This document shows positions 25,001 through 34,253 of a DNA stretch of 44,150 nucleotides, piece after piece. A program made the translations under genes and the position numbers. Location of the stretch: contig JAHLFT010000108.1 in assembly GCA_018883635.1 (NCBI GenBank), positions 1 to 44,150 of the forward strand. The letters run 5' to 3'. Source of the stretch: Candidatus Lactobacillus pullistercoris. Its GTDB lineage: Bacteria; Bacillota; Bacilli; Lactobacillales; Lactobacillaceae. Numbering within the stretch: the stretch's first letter is position 1; every line of letters begins with the position of its first letter. A model generated the notes under the pieces. That model worked only from the letters and a program-made list of their open reading frames with translations. It was not told where the DNA came from and ran no database searches.

Positions 25001-26455
25001 TTACATAGTTGATTCCATATTCCAGAATTTACCTGTATAGTCAATTTCATGATCGAAAATTATTCTTTGGCAATCAGGATTTGTAAAGAATCTACCTGTC
25101 ATTACATGTTCACCATTGTTGACGAAAACTTCAATGACAGAATGATCAACGAAAATATCTAAATCTAATTCTGAATTTCCTTCTAAAGCAATTTGTCTAG
25201 TTTCACCATAAGAAACAGAAACTTTTCCAGCCTTAGAACGATCTAAAATAAGTTGACCTTGCTTAGTATCAAATTTAAGAGCGATATTTTGACTCAAATC
25301 ATTGTTTGCAGCAAGATAAAGAGTTCCTGCTTGATTTGGTTTAATCTTAATTTTGAGTTCGTATTGACCGGTTGTATTCTCTTTAATAGTTTGACCGTCA
25401 ACATTTTCTTCATTCCGGCGAAGAGTTTTAATCGCATCAACTGGTTGCTGAAGTAATTTGCCATCTTTAAAAGATAATTTCTTAACTTGACTTAAGCAAT
25501 TAGCCCAATTTTCTTTGTCTGTAGGGTAAGTAGTATCTGGAAGCCCAATCCAGCTGATAGCATAGGCAGTGCCATCTGGCATATTGAAAGCCTGAGTAGC
25601 ATAAACGTCAAAGCCATCGTCGAAGTTTTGAAGTTTACTTGGATTAGTAAGTTGGCATTGCTCAAAATCGATTTTTGAACCAGTGACATACATATTAGGA
25701 TAAATATTTTGATAATCGGCAATGGATTTATCTAATCCTTGAGGGCAGAAAATAAGAGTAGGATGCCCATCAACTTGCACTAAATTAGGGCATTCAATCA
25801 TGTATCCCATTTCTTCATCAGAAAAGTTCAAGAAACCTAATTCTTCCCAATTTTCTAAATCGGATGATTTCCAGACATCAATATGACCATGCTTTTGTGC
25901 TTTGTCTTGAGCTCCTAAGATTGCATAATAATTACCATCTTTTTCTAAGATTTGTGGGTCTCTGAAGTGCTCTGTAATATTATCTGGATTTTTGAATAAA
26001 ACTTTCTTGTCTTCAACTTTGCCATTTTTATCCATCCAGGCACTAATTTGGTAAGGTGTTCTGATCCAGTTTTGATCACGATGATTTCCAGTATATATTA
26101 AGAAAAGTTTGCCATTAATTTCTTTGGCAGAACCAGAATAAGCACCATGAGAGTCAGTCTTGGTATCTGGCTTTACAGCTAAACCTAAATTAGTCCAATG
26201 AACTAAATCATTTGACTTGAAATGTACCCAAGATTTTAAACCGTGTACAGCTCCAAAAGGATATGACTGGTAAAAAACATGATATTCATTATTAAAGTAG
26301 GAAAAGCCATTAGGATCATTAATTAATCCAGAAATTGGGCGTAAATGGTAACGCATTTGATAATCCGAATTTGCTGCCTCAGCTTGCAAATCAAGTAACT
26401 CTTCTGCATTCCATTTACTATAAGGTAAGTATCTTTTTTCTCTTGTCCATTCCAT
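25001..26455 (-). CDS. scrB: Sucrose-6-phosphate hydrolase (GH32)
   Basis: This cytoplasmic enzyme splits sucrose-6-phosphate into glucose-6-phosphate and fructose. The 484-residue GH32 protein has the nucleophile motif INDPNG (Asp47), FRDP (Asp166) and the acid/base ECP (Glu221), followed by a C-terminal beta-sandwich domain. No signal peptide is present, consistent with PTS-delivered substrate. The ribosome binding site GGAGGC (reverse strand, 26462-26467) precedes the ATG. It forms an operon with scrR and is divergent from scrA. Confidence 0.95.
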   Translation of the reverse strand: MEWTREKRYLPYSKWNAEELLDLQAEAANSDYQMRYHLRPISGLINDPNGFSYFNNEYHVFYQSYPFGAVHGLKSWVHFKSNDLVHWTNLGLAVKPDTKTDSHGAYSGSAKEINGKLFLIYTGNHRDQNWIRTPYQISAWMDKNGKVEDKKVLFKNPDNITEHFRDPQILEKDGNYYAILGAQDKAQKHGHIDVWKSSDLENWEELGFLNFSDEEMGYMIECPNLVQVDGHPTLIFCPQGLDKSIADYQNIYPNMYVTGSKIDFEQCQLTNPSKLQNFDDGFDVYATQAFNMPDGTAYAISWIGLPDTTYPTDKENWANCLSQVKKLSFKDGKLLQQPVDAIKTLRRNEENVDGQTIKENTTGQYELKIKIKPNQAGTLYLAANNDLSQNIALKFDTKQGQLILDRSKAGKVSVSYGETRQIALEGNSELDLDIFVDHSVIEVFVNNGEHVMTGRFFTNPDCQRIIFDHEIDYTGKFWNMESTM

Positions 26456-26468
26456 ATTGTAGCCTCCA

Positions 26469-26482
26469 TGAAAGCGGTAACT
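26469..26482 (-). promoter_or_regulatory. cre site in the scrB leader
   Basis: TGAAAGCGGTAACT matches 13 of 14 positions of the CcpA site TGWAANCGNTNWCA. It lies between the scrB promoter and its ribosome binding site, so CcpA would block elongation or initiation when preferred sugars are present. Confidence 0.65.
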
Positions 26483-26494
26483 AATATCAAAAGT

Positions 26495-26523
26495 ATTTTA
26501 TTAAAATATTTTTGATATGTCAA
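26495..26523 (-). promoter_or_regulatory. scrB-scrR promoter
   Basis: On the minus strand there is a perfect -35 TTGACA (26518-26523), a 17-base spacer and -10 TAAAAT (26495-26500). The -35 box lies inside operator A. Confidence 0.75.
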
Positions 26524-26533
26524 ACGATTAACA
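26518..26533. promoter_or_regulatory. ScrR operator A
   Basis: TGTCAAACGATTAACA is a near-palindrome with a central CG, typical of LacI-family sites. It is enclosed in a wider ATATGT-N10-ACATAT inverted repeat (26515-26536) and covers the scrB -35 box. Confidence 0.75.
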
Positions 26534-26607
26534 TATAGATAAATGATGAAAATACTTATAATAAGCTAATATTAATATTATGCCAGAAAAATTTGAAAAG
26601 AAATTTA

Positions 26608-26623
26608 TGATAAACGATTGACA
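26608..26623. promoter_or_regulatory. ScrR operator B
   Basis: TGATAAACGATTGACA matches 15 of 16 positions of the site A pattern TGTYAAWCGWTTRACA. It overlaps the scrA -35 box. Confidence 0.75.
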
Positions 26624-26645
26624 TATTACAAGAATACGCTATCAT
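26618..26645 (+). promoter_or_regulatory. scrA promoter
   Basis: A perfect -35 TTGACA (26618-26623), a 16-base spacer and -10 TATCAT (26640-26645). The -35 box is inside operator B. Confidence 0.75.
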
Positions 26646-26661
26646 ATTTAGTGAGATTAAT

Positions 26662-26675
26662 ATAAAGCGTTTACA
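26662..26675 (-). promoter_or_regulatory. cre-like site in the scrA leader
   Basis: On the minus strand, TGTAAACGCTTTAT matches 12 of 14 positions of the cre consensus, ending just before the scrA ribosome binding site (GGGGAGG). Confidence 0.55.
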
Positions 26676-26691
26676 AACAGGGGAGGAAAAT

Positions 26692-28638
26692 ATGGATCAC
26701 AGAAAAGTAGCTGAACGCGTTATTAAAGATGTCGGTCGCGATAATATTATCGCTGGAGCCCATTGTGCTACTCGACTTCGCCTTGTGTTAAAAGATGATT
26801 CTAAAGTTGATCAAAAGGCACTGGACAATGATCCAGATGTAAAAGGAACTTTTAAAACAAATGGTCAATATCAAGTAATTATTGGACCAGGTGACGTTAA
26901 TGACGTTTATAAAGAATTTATCGGCATTACTGGTTTGAAAGAGTTGTCTACTGATGATTTGAAAAAGGTAGCTGCGCAGGGACAAAAGAAGAATCCAATT
27001 ATGGACTTTATTAAACTTTTGTCAGATATCTTTGTCCCAATTATTCCAGCCTTAGTTGCCGGTGGTTTACTAATGGCATTGAATAATTTTCTTACTTCGC
27101 CAGGATTATTTGGATCAAAATCTGTTGTCCAAATGGCATCGAACGTTGCTGGTATTTCCAGCATGATTCAAGTAATGTCGGCAGCACCATTTATCTTTAT
27201 GCCGATATTGGTCGGAATGTCAGCCGCCAAACGGTTTGGAGCTAACCAATTCCTGGGTGCAGCTGTCGGAATGATTATGACGACACCTAATTTAGGCGCT
27301 ACAGCTAAATATTGGGATTTATGGGGCTGGCATGTTTCGCAAACTAACTACCAGTATCAAGTTATTCCCGTTTTAGTAGCTGTTTGGGTACTTTCTCTTT
27401 TAGAAAAGAGATTCCACAAGTGGCTCCCATCAGCTGTTGACTTTACCTTTACACCGCTTCTTTCTTTAATGATTACAGGTTTCTTAACTTATGCAATTAT
27501 TGGACCTGTTTTCAAAGGCGTTTCTGATGCGGTAACCAATGGAATTGTGTGGTTGTACAATGCTACTGGTGCATTTGGAATGGGTGTCTTTGGTTTAACT
27601 TATTCAGCAATTGTTACGACAGGGCTTCATCAAAGTTTCCCAGCTGTCGAAACTCAACTTCTTGCTCAATTTGCACAAGGACATGGTTCAGGAGACTTTA
27701 TCTTTGTAACAGCATGTATGGCTAACGTTGCTCAAGGGGCAGCGACTTTTGCAGTTTACTTCTTAACTAAGAATGAAAAGATGAAGGGACTTTCATCATC
27801 TGCTGGTGTTTCAGCACTTCTTGGTATTACTGAACCTGCACTTTTTGGTGTTAACTTGAAGTACAAGTTCCCATTCTTCTGTGCATTAATTGGTTCTGGT
27901 GTTGCTGCTGCTTTTGCCGGCTTAATGCATGTTACTGCTGCAGCACTTGGCTCAGCTGGTTTACTTGGATTTCTTTCAATGGTGCCAAAATCAATTCCAA
28001 TGTGGGCGGTATCTATTGCCATTAGTTTTGTAGTAACATTTATCCTTACTTTCATTTATGGTAAGGCACACTTGAAGGAAGAAGTTGCTGAACAAGATGT
28101 TCCAGTAAACGATGCAGATGACTATGCTGAAGAAAATCAAAAGGCAGAAAAGCTTGGTAAGGAAGAATTATCATTAAAGGATGAAATTATTGCTTCACCA
28201 GTTGATGGTACTCCTGAAAGTTTAACTAAGGTTAACGATCAAGTATTTTCAGCTAAGTTAATGGGTGATGGTGCCGCAATTATTCCTAGTGATGGTACAA
28301 TTTATTCACCAGTTACTGGTACGATTACAATTGCTTATGAAACTAAGCATGCTTATGGTATTAAGTCGGATGATGGTGCAGAAGTACTGATTCATATTGG
28401 TCTTGATACTGTAAACCTTAAAGGTGAACACTTTGAAAGTTTGGTTAAGCAAGGTCAAAGAGTTGAAAAAGGCGATAAGCTTGGCACTGTTGATCTTGAT
28501 GCTGTTAAGAAGGCAGGTTACGACACTACTGTCATGGTAGTAATTACGAATACTGCTAACTATGCTAATGTTCAACGCATTACTGATGCTGGAGATAAGC
28601 ACGGTGATAAGTTGATTGCTGTAACAGCTCATAATTAA
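26692..28638 (+). CDS. scrA: Sucrose-specific PTS transporter, EIIBCA
   Basis: This imports and phosphorylates sucrose to sucrose-6-phosphate using the PEP phosphotransferase chain. The domain order is EIIB (about 1-85, phospho-Cys25 in AHCATRLR), a membrane EIIC (about 100-455, ending before an acidic linker), then EIIA (about 490-648, phospho-His568 in [11 protein letters not shown]). The 648-residue length fits the B-C-A sucrose class. It is divergent from scrB, with GGGGAGG before the ATG and a terminator after. The related trehalose and beta-glucoside PTS families share this layout, so sucrose specificity rests on the neighbouring scrB and scrR. Confidence 0.94.
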   Translation: MDHRKVAERVIKDVGRDNIIAGAHCATRLRLVLKDDSKVDQKALDNDPDVKGTFKTNGQYQVIIGPGDVNDVYKEFIGITGLKELSTDDLKKVAAQGQKKNPIMDFIKLLSDIFVPIIPALVAGGLLMALNNFLTSPGLFGSKSVVQMASNVAGISSMIQVMSAAPFIFMPILVGMSAAKRFGANQFLGAAVGMIMTTPNLGATAKYWDLWGWHVSQTNYQYQVIPVLVAVWVLSLLEKRFHKWLPSAVDFTFTPLLSLMITGFLTYAIIGPVFKGVSDAVTNGIVWLYNATGAFGMGVFGLTYSAIVTTGLHQSFPAVETQLLAQFAQGHGSGDFIFVTACMANVAQGAATFAVYFLTKNEKMKGLSSSAGVSALLGITEPALFGVNLKYKFPFFCALIGSGVAAAFAGLMHVTAAALGSAGLLGFLSMVPKSIPMWAVSIAISFVVTFILTFIYGKAHLKEEVAEQDVPVNDADDYAEENQKAEKLGKEELSLKDEIIASPVDGTPESLTKVNDQVFSAKLMGDGAAIIPSDGTIYSPVTGTITIAYETKHAYGIKSDDGAEVLIHIGLDTVNLKGEHFESLVKQGQRVEKGDKLGTVDLDAVKKAGYDTTVMVVITNTANYANVQRITDAGDKHGDKLIAVTAHN

Positions 28639-28659
28639 CCATAGTTTCTTGTATTATTA

Positions 28660-28697
28660 AAAAAAGACGTTAAGAACAATTCTTAGCGTCTTTTTTG
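28660..28697 (+). terminator. Terminator of scrA
   Basis: An 11-pair stem (28666-28676 GACGTTAAGAA with 28680-28690, one G-U pair) is followed by six T residues. Confidence 0.92.
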
Positions 28698-28745
28698 TTA
28701 TTTTAAACAAGTATTTAGTTATTTATATTTTTAACGTATTTTAGC

Positions 28746-28774
28746 ACCAAAATTTAATTAATTAAATTTTTGGT
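28746..28774. repeat. AT-rich inverted repeat before the orphan membrane protein gene
   Basis: ACCAAAATTTAATT lies opposite AATTAAATTTTTGGT around a TAATTA centre. It is a 29-base near-perfect palindrome with one extra T on the right and no T-run after it. It could be a protein-binding site for the gene at 28833 or a weak hairpin. Confidence 0.5.
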
Positions 28775-28832
28775 AGGTGATGAAGAATGATTTCCATGCT
28801 ATAATTTTGTCTAATTAAAGGAGATGATGAGA

Positions 28833-29357
28833 ATGAAAAAGAGGAAAAATCAAACACTAAAAATTACTTGGATCATGACTGCTGTCTATTGGGTCGTGGG
28901 GATATTAATTCTTTTCTGGGGTAAAATTGATCATTTTATAGTTTATCAATTAAAAGAAGTAAATAGCTTTTACACTTTGGTTATGCTAATAATTTTGATC
29001 TTGCCACTTCTTTTTTCAATCTTATTATCTATGAAAGTAAGACCACCGCGTCTGATTTGTAATCCCATATTTTGCCTAACCTACTTATTAATTTTAATTG
29101 CAGCTGGAATCGCTTATAACTTGCAGAGCATTATCGGTTATTTCTTCCCATTTATTTTCTTTATATTTATGGCTATTTTGGCAATTTTCTATGCCGTAAT
29201 TAAAACCTTTAGAAATAAGAAAAGTGGTAGATATTATTATTTTAACGGTAAAGATCAAGTAGAATGTATTAGTTTTTGGGATGTATTTAAGAAATATTAC
29301 GTGAAGGGCTTAACCTATGGTATTGTTGAGGGTTTGCTTACAGTAATTAATAATTAA
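28833..29357 (+). CDS. Predicted membrane protein of unknown function
   Basis: This 174-residue protein has a basic N-terminus (MKKRKNQTLK), about four hydrophobic helices (roughly residues 12-30, 46-66, 78-95 and 103-125) and a polar C-terminal tail (about 130-174) with aromatic residues (RYYYFNGKDQ). I do not recognise the family. AAGGAG at 28818-28823 fits ATG 28833 best; the upstream ATGs at 28824 and 28827 are too close. It stands alone between the scrA terminator and the hairpin at 29387, with an unusual AT-rich palindrome upstream. Confidence 0.72.
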   Translation: MKKRKNQTLKITWIMTAVYWVVGILILFWGKIDHFIVYQLKEVNSFYTLVMLIILILPLLFSILLSMKVRPPRLICNPIFCLTYLLILIAAGIAYNLQSIIGYFFPFIFFIFMAILAIFYAVIKTFRNKKSGRYYYFNGKDQVECISFWDVFKKYYVKGLTYGIVEGLLTVINN

Positions 29358-29386
29358 AAAACGGGAATATTTAATAAATCAAGAAA

Positions 29387-29413
29387 TTAGCACTCATTGT
29401 AAAAAAGTGCTAA
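29387..29413 (+). promoter_or_regulatory. CIRCE element 1 (HrcA operator), also a terminator-like hairpin
   Basis: TTAGCACTC-N9-AAGTGCTAA matches the CIRCE consensus TTAGCACTC-N9-GAGTGCTAA with one mismatch. It lies upstream of the groES -35 box. As RNA it forms a hairpin followed by TTTTTT, so it may also terminate the upstream gene. Confidence 0.85.
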
Positions 29414-29430
29414 TTTTTTATGCTTTTCCC

Positions 29431-29459
29431 TTGCATTAGTTTTTGAAAACGGTTATTAT
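29431..29459 (+). promoter_or_regulatory. groESL promoter
   Basis: -35 TTGCAT (29431-29436), a 17-base spacer and -10 TATTAT (29454-29459), between two CIRCE elements. Confidence 0.75.
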
Positions 29460-29471
29460 CATAGATGTAAG

Positions 29472-29498
29472 TTAGCACCTGATAAACAGGAGTGCTAA
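29472..29498 (+). promoter_or_regulatory. CIRCE element 2 (HrcA operator)
   Basis: TTAGCACCT-N9-GAGTGCTAA has a perfect right half and two changes at the inner end of the left half. It lies just downstream of the predicted start site. Confidence 0.85.
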
Positions 29499-29556
29499 AA
29501 TTTGCTATGAATTAATTTCTTAAATGAAAAATAAAAAATATTAGGAGGGACTCAAC

Positions 29557-29841
29557 GTGTTAGAACCAATTGGTGATCGCGTGATCGTAAAAGTTAAGGA
29601 AGAAGAAGAAAAGACCGTCGGCGGTATTGTATTAGCTTCAAATGCTAAGGAAAAGCCAACCGAAGGTGAAGTTGTTGCCGTTGGTAATGGTGCCTATGCT
29701 GAAAATGGCGATAAATTACCTATGACTGTTAAGAAAGGCGACGTTGTTTTATACGATAAGTATTCAGGCACTAACGTAAAATATGATGGTGAAAAGTACT
29801 TAGTCCTTCACGAAAAAGATATTTTAGCAATCGTTAAGTAA
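29557..29841 (+). CDS. groES: Co-chaperonin GroES
   Basis: GroES is the heptameric lid for the GroEL chamber. The 94-residue protein has the N-terminal [10 protein letters not shown], the mobile loop region ([22 protein letters not shown], about 16-37) and the C-terminal [12 protein letters not shown]. The start is GTG 29557, preceded by TAGGAGGGA. It is the first gene of the groESL operon, controlled by two CIRCE sites and so by HrcA, which is not encoded in the window. Confidence 0.97.
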   Translation: MLEPIGDRVIVKVKEEEEKTVGGIVLASNAKEKPTEGEVVAVGNGAYAENGDKLPMTVKKGDVVLYDKYSGTNVKYDGEKYLVLHEKDILAIVK

Positions 29842-29885
29842 TTGTCAAAATATTATCAATTTTAGAATAAAAGGAGCATAGATAA

Positions 29886-31520
<1,635 letters not shown>

Positions 31521-31546
31521 TTAAACAGTAAAAATCATTTAAAATC

Positions 31547-31592
31547 AAATAAACCAATATATCATTGTTTGATATGTTGGTTTATTTTTTTA
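31547..31592 (+). terminator. Terminator of groESL
   Basis: This is an unusually long stem: 18 pairs (31548-31565 with 31570-31587, one G-U pair), loop TTGT, then a T-run. Confidence 0.92.
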
Positions 31593-31653
31593 TTTTTGCC
31601 TTTGTCTTATAATAGTTAACAGCACTAATTAATTAGAAGAAAGAGGAATTCAT

Positions 31654-34251
31654 TTGGCTAAGTCAAGTACTCCAATGATGGAGCAATATTATGAAATCAA
31701 AAAACAATATCCTGATGCCTTTCTTTTTTATCGTGTAGGGGATTTTTATGAATTATTTGAAGATGATGCAGTAAAAGGTGCTCAAATCTTAGAGCTAACT
31801 TTAACTCATCGTTCTAATAAAACTGCTAATCCAATTCCAATGGCTGGCGTTCCTCACATGGCTGTTGATGGTTATGTGAATACTTTGGTGGAAAAAGGAT
31901 ATAAAGTCGCTCTTTGTGAACAACTTGAGGATCCTAAAAAAGCTAAAGGAATGGTTAAACGCGGAATCATCCAGTTAGTGACACCAGGGACTATGATGAA
32001 TGAAAGTCCTAAAGAAGCAAAGGAGTCTAATTACTTAACTTCTGTTGTAACTTCTAAAATCGGCTTTGGCTTAGCCTATAGTGATTTATCCACAGGTGAA
32101 ATTTATACGACACATTTGAAAAATTTTGCTGCAATTTCGAATGAATTACTATCTTTAAGAACAAGAGAAGTCGTATATAACGGTCATTTATCCGATAAAA
32201 ATAAAGACTTCATGAAGAAAGCCAATATTACAGTTTCAAAACCAGTTGCACTAGAAGGTGAGCATGCGGAAGTTTCTTATGTTGAACAAAACTTAAAAAA
32301 TCATCTTGAAAAAGCGGCAGCTACTCAACTGGTGGGTTACCTGTTGACAACTCAAAAAAGAAGTCTTGCTCACTTACAAATTGCGAAAAGTTATGAAGTT
32401 AACCAGTACTTGCAAATGTCACATGTTGTGCAAAATAATTTGGAATTAACTGCTTCAGCTAAAACCGGCAAGAAAATGGGCTCACTCTTTTGGGTTTTGG
32501 ATAAAACTCATACGGCTATGGGAGGCAGATTGCTGAAACAATGGCTAGCTCGGCCGCTACTTTCAATTGATAAAATTAATTATCGTCAAGAAATGGTACA
32601 AGCACTGCTAGATAGCTATTTTACTCGTGAAAATGTGATTGATGCTTTAAAAGGAGTATATGATCTTGAACGTTTAACCGGTCGAATTGCATTTGGTAAT
32701 GTTAATGCTAGAGAGTTGTTACAGTTATCCCGTTCGCTGAATGCCGTTCCTGTAATTTTAGATGCTCTTGTTAAATCAAATGATGATAAGTTAAAACAAT
32801 TTGCTGAAAAGATCGATCCTTTACGCGGCGTGTCTGCATTAATTACAAATACGATTGTGAACGATCCACCAATTTTAACAACAGAGGGTGGTTTAATTAA
32901 AGATGGCGTAGATGCGCAACTTGATCGTTATCGGGATGCGATGAATAACGGTAAAAAATGGCTTGCACAAATGCAAGAGGATGAACGGCAAAAAACAGGA
33001 ATTGAAAATCTGAAGGTAGGATATAACAAAGTTTTTGGCTACTATTTACAGGTCTCTAATGGTAATAAGAGTAAAGTTCCACTTGATCGTTATACAAGAA
33101 AACAAACTTTAACTAATGCCGAAAGATACATTACGCCTGAGTTAAAAGAACACGAAAATTTGATTATGGAAGCCCAAACTAGATCAACTGATCTTGAATA
33201 TGATATTTTCGTCAAATTGCGTGAAGAAGTTAAAAAATATATTCCTGCACTCCAAAAATTAGGCCATCAATTAGCGGCATTAGATGTGTTTACTGGATTT
33301 GCAACTGCTGCGGAAGAGAATAATTATTGCCGGCCACATTTCCATGATGATAATCAGGATATTTCTGTTGTAGCTGGTCGCCATCCAGTTGTCGAAAAAG
33401 TGATGACAGCAGGCTCCTATATTCCAAATGACGTGAAAATGGGTGAAGATACGGATATTTACCTCATCACGGGACCTAATATGTCTGGTAAAAGTACTTA
33501 TATGCGGCAAATGGCATTAATTGCGATTATGGCGCAAGTTGGATCGTTCGTACCAGCTGATCAAGCTGATTTGCCTGTTTTTGATCAAATTTTTACTAGA
33601 ATTGGTGCGGCAGATGATTTGATTTCAGGTCAAAGTACTTTCATGGTTGAAATGAGCGAAGCAAATGAAGCTTTACAATATGCCACTAAGAGAAGTCTAG
33701 TATTGTTTGATGAAATTGGTCGAGGAACTGCAACTTATGATGGAATGGCGCTTGCTGGTGCGATTGTAAAATATCTTCATGATAAAGTTGGTGCCAAAGC
33801 ATTGTTTGCAACGCACTATCATGAATTGACTGATTTAGATAAAAGTTTAAAGCACTTGCAGAATATTCATGTTGGAGCAACAGAAGAAAATGGAAAATTA
33901 ATTTTCTTGCATAAGATTTTGCCAGGACCAGCAGATCAAAGTTATGGAATCCATGTGGCCCAATTAGCTGGATTACCTAATAAAGTCTTGCGCGAAGCAA
34001 CGAAATTACTTAAACGCTTAGAAGCTCAAGGTGCAAGTGAATTAGGACCTGCAAGCGACCAATTAAACCTATTTAATGAGGCAGAGCCACAAGAAACAGA
34101 GAATACTGTTTCAGAAGATCATGAGCAAGTTTCAAGTGCTGAAAAAGATATTTTAGATGAAATTTCTAATTTGTATTTAGCTGGTAAAACACCATTAGAA
34201 ATTATGCAATTAGTTGCAAACTGGCAGCAGGATTTAAAGGATGAAGATTAG
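31654..34251 (+). CDS. mutS: DNA mismatch repair protein MutS
   Basis: MutS recognises mismatches and recruits MutL. The 865-residue protein has the mismatch-reading Phe-X-Glu motif in YRVGDFYELF (F31, E33), the connector and lever domains, and an ABC-type ATPase with Walker A GPNMSGKST (about 606-614) and the helix-turn-helix end. A beta-clamp-binding-like QLNLF lies near the C-terminus. The start is TTG 31654 behind AAAGAGGAATT. It leads a mutS-mutL-ruvA-ruvB run; mutL begins 2 bases after its stop. Confidence 0.97.
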   Translation: MAKSSTPMMEQYYEIKKQYPDAFLFYRVGDFYELFEDDAVKGAQILELTLTHRSNKTANPIPMAGVPHMAVDGYVNTLVEKGYKVALCEQLEDPKKAKGMVKRGIIQLVTPGTMMNESPKEAKESNYLTSVVTSKIGFGLAYSDLSTGEIYTTHLKNFAAISNELLSLRTREVVYNGHLSDKNKDFMKKANITVSKPVALEGEHAEVSYVEQNLKNHLEKAAATQLVGYLLTTQKRSLAHLQIAKSYEVNQYLQMSHVVQNNLELTASAKTGKKMGSLFWVLDKTHTAMGGRLLKQWLARPLLSIDKINYRQEMVQALLDSYFTRENVIDALKGVYDLERLTGRIAFGNVNARELLQLSRSLNAVPVILDALVKSNDDKLKQFAEKIDPLRGVSALITNTIVNDPPILTTEGGLIKDGVDAQLDRYRDAMNNGKKWLAQMQEDERQKTGIENLKVGYNKVFGYYLQVSNGNKSKVPLDRYTRKQTLTNAERYITPELKEHENLIMEAQTRSTDLEYDIFVKLREEVKKYIPALQKLGHQLAALDVFTGFATAAEENNYCRPHFHDDNQDISVVAGRHPVVEKVMTAGSYIPNDVKMGEDTDIYLITGPNMSGKSTYMRQMALIAIMAQVGSFVPADQADLPVFDQIFTRIGAADDLISGQSTFMVEMSEANEALQYATKRSLVLFDEIGRGTATYDGMALAGAIVKYLHDKVGAKALFATHYHELTDLDKSLKHLQNIHVGATEENGKLIFLHKILPGPADQSYGIHVAQLAGLPNKVLREATKLLKRLEAQGASELGPASDQLNLFNEAEPQETENTVSEDHEQVSSAEKDILDEISNLYLAGKTPLEIMQLVANWQQDLKDED

Positions 34252-34253
34252 TA

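Noticed and set aside
26515..26536. ATATGT-N10-ACATAT inverted repeat as a separate element
   Set aside because: It is an outer extension of ScrR operator A, so it was merged into that site.
28306..28632. Reverse-strand frame of 108 codons inside scrA
   Set aside because: It is antisense to the conserved EIIA domain and shows no independent signal.
29382..29420. Plain rho-independent terminator at the end of the orphan membrane gene
   Set aside because: The hairpin is a CIRCE element by sequence; the terminator role is noted only as possible.
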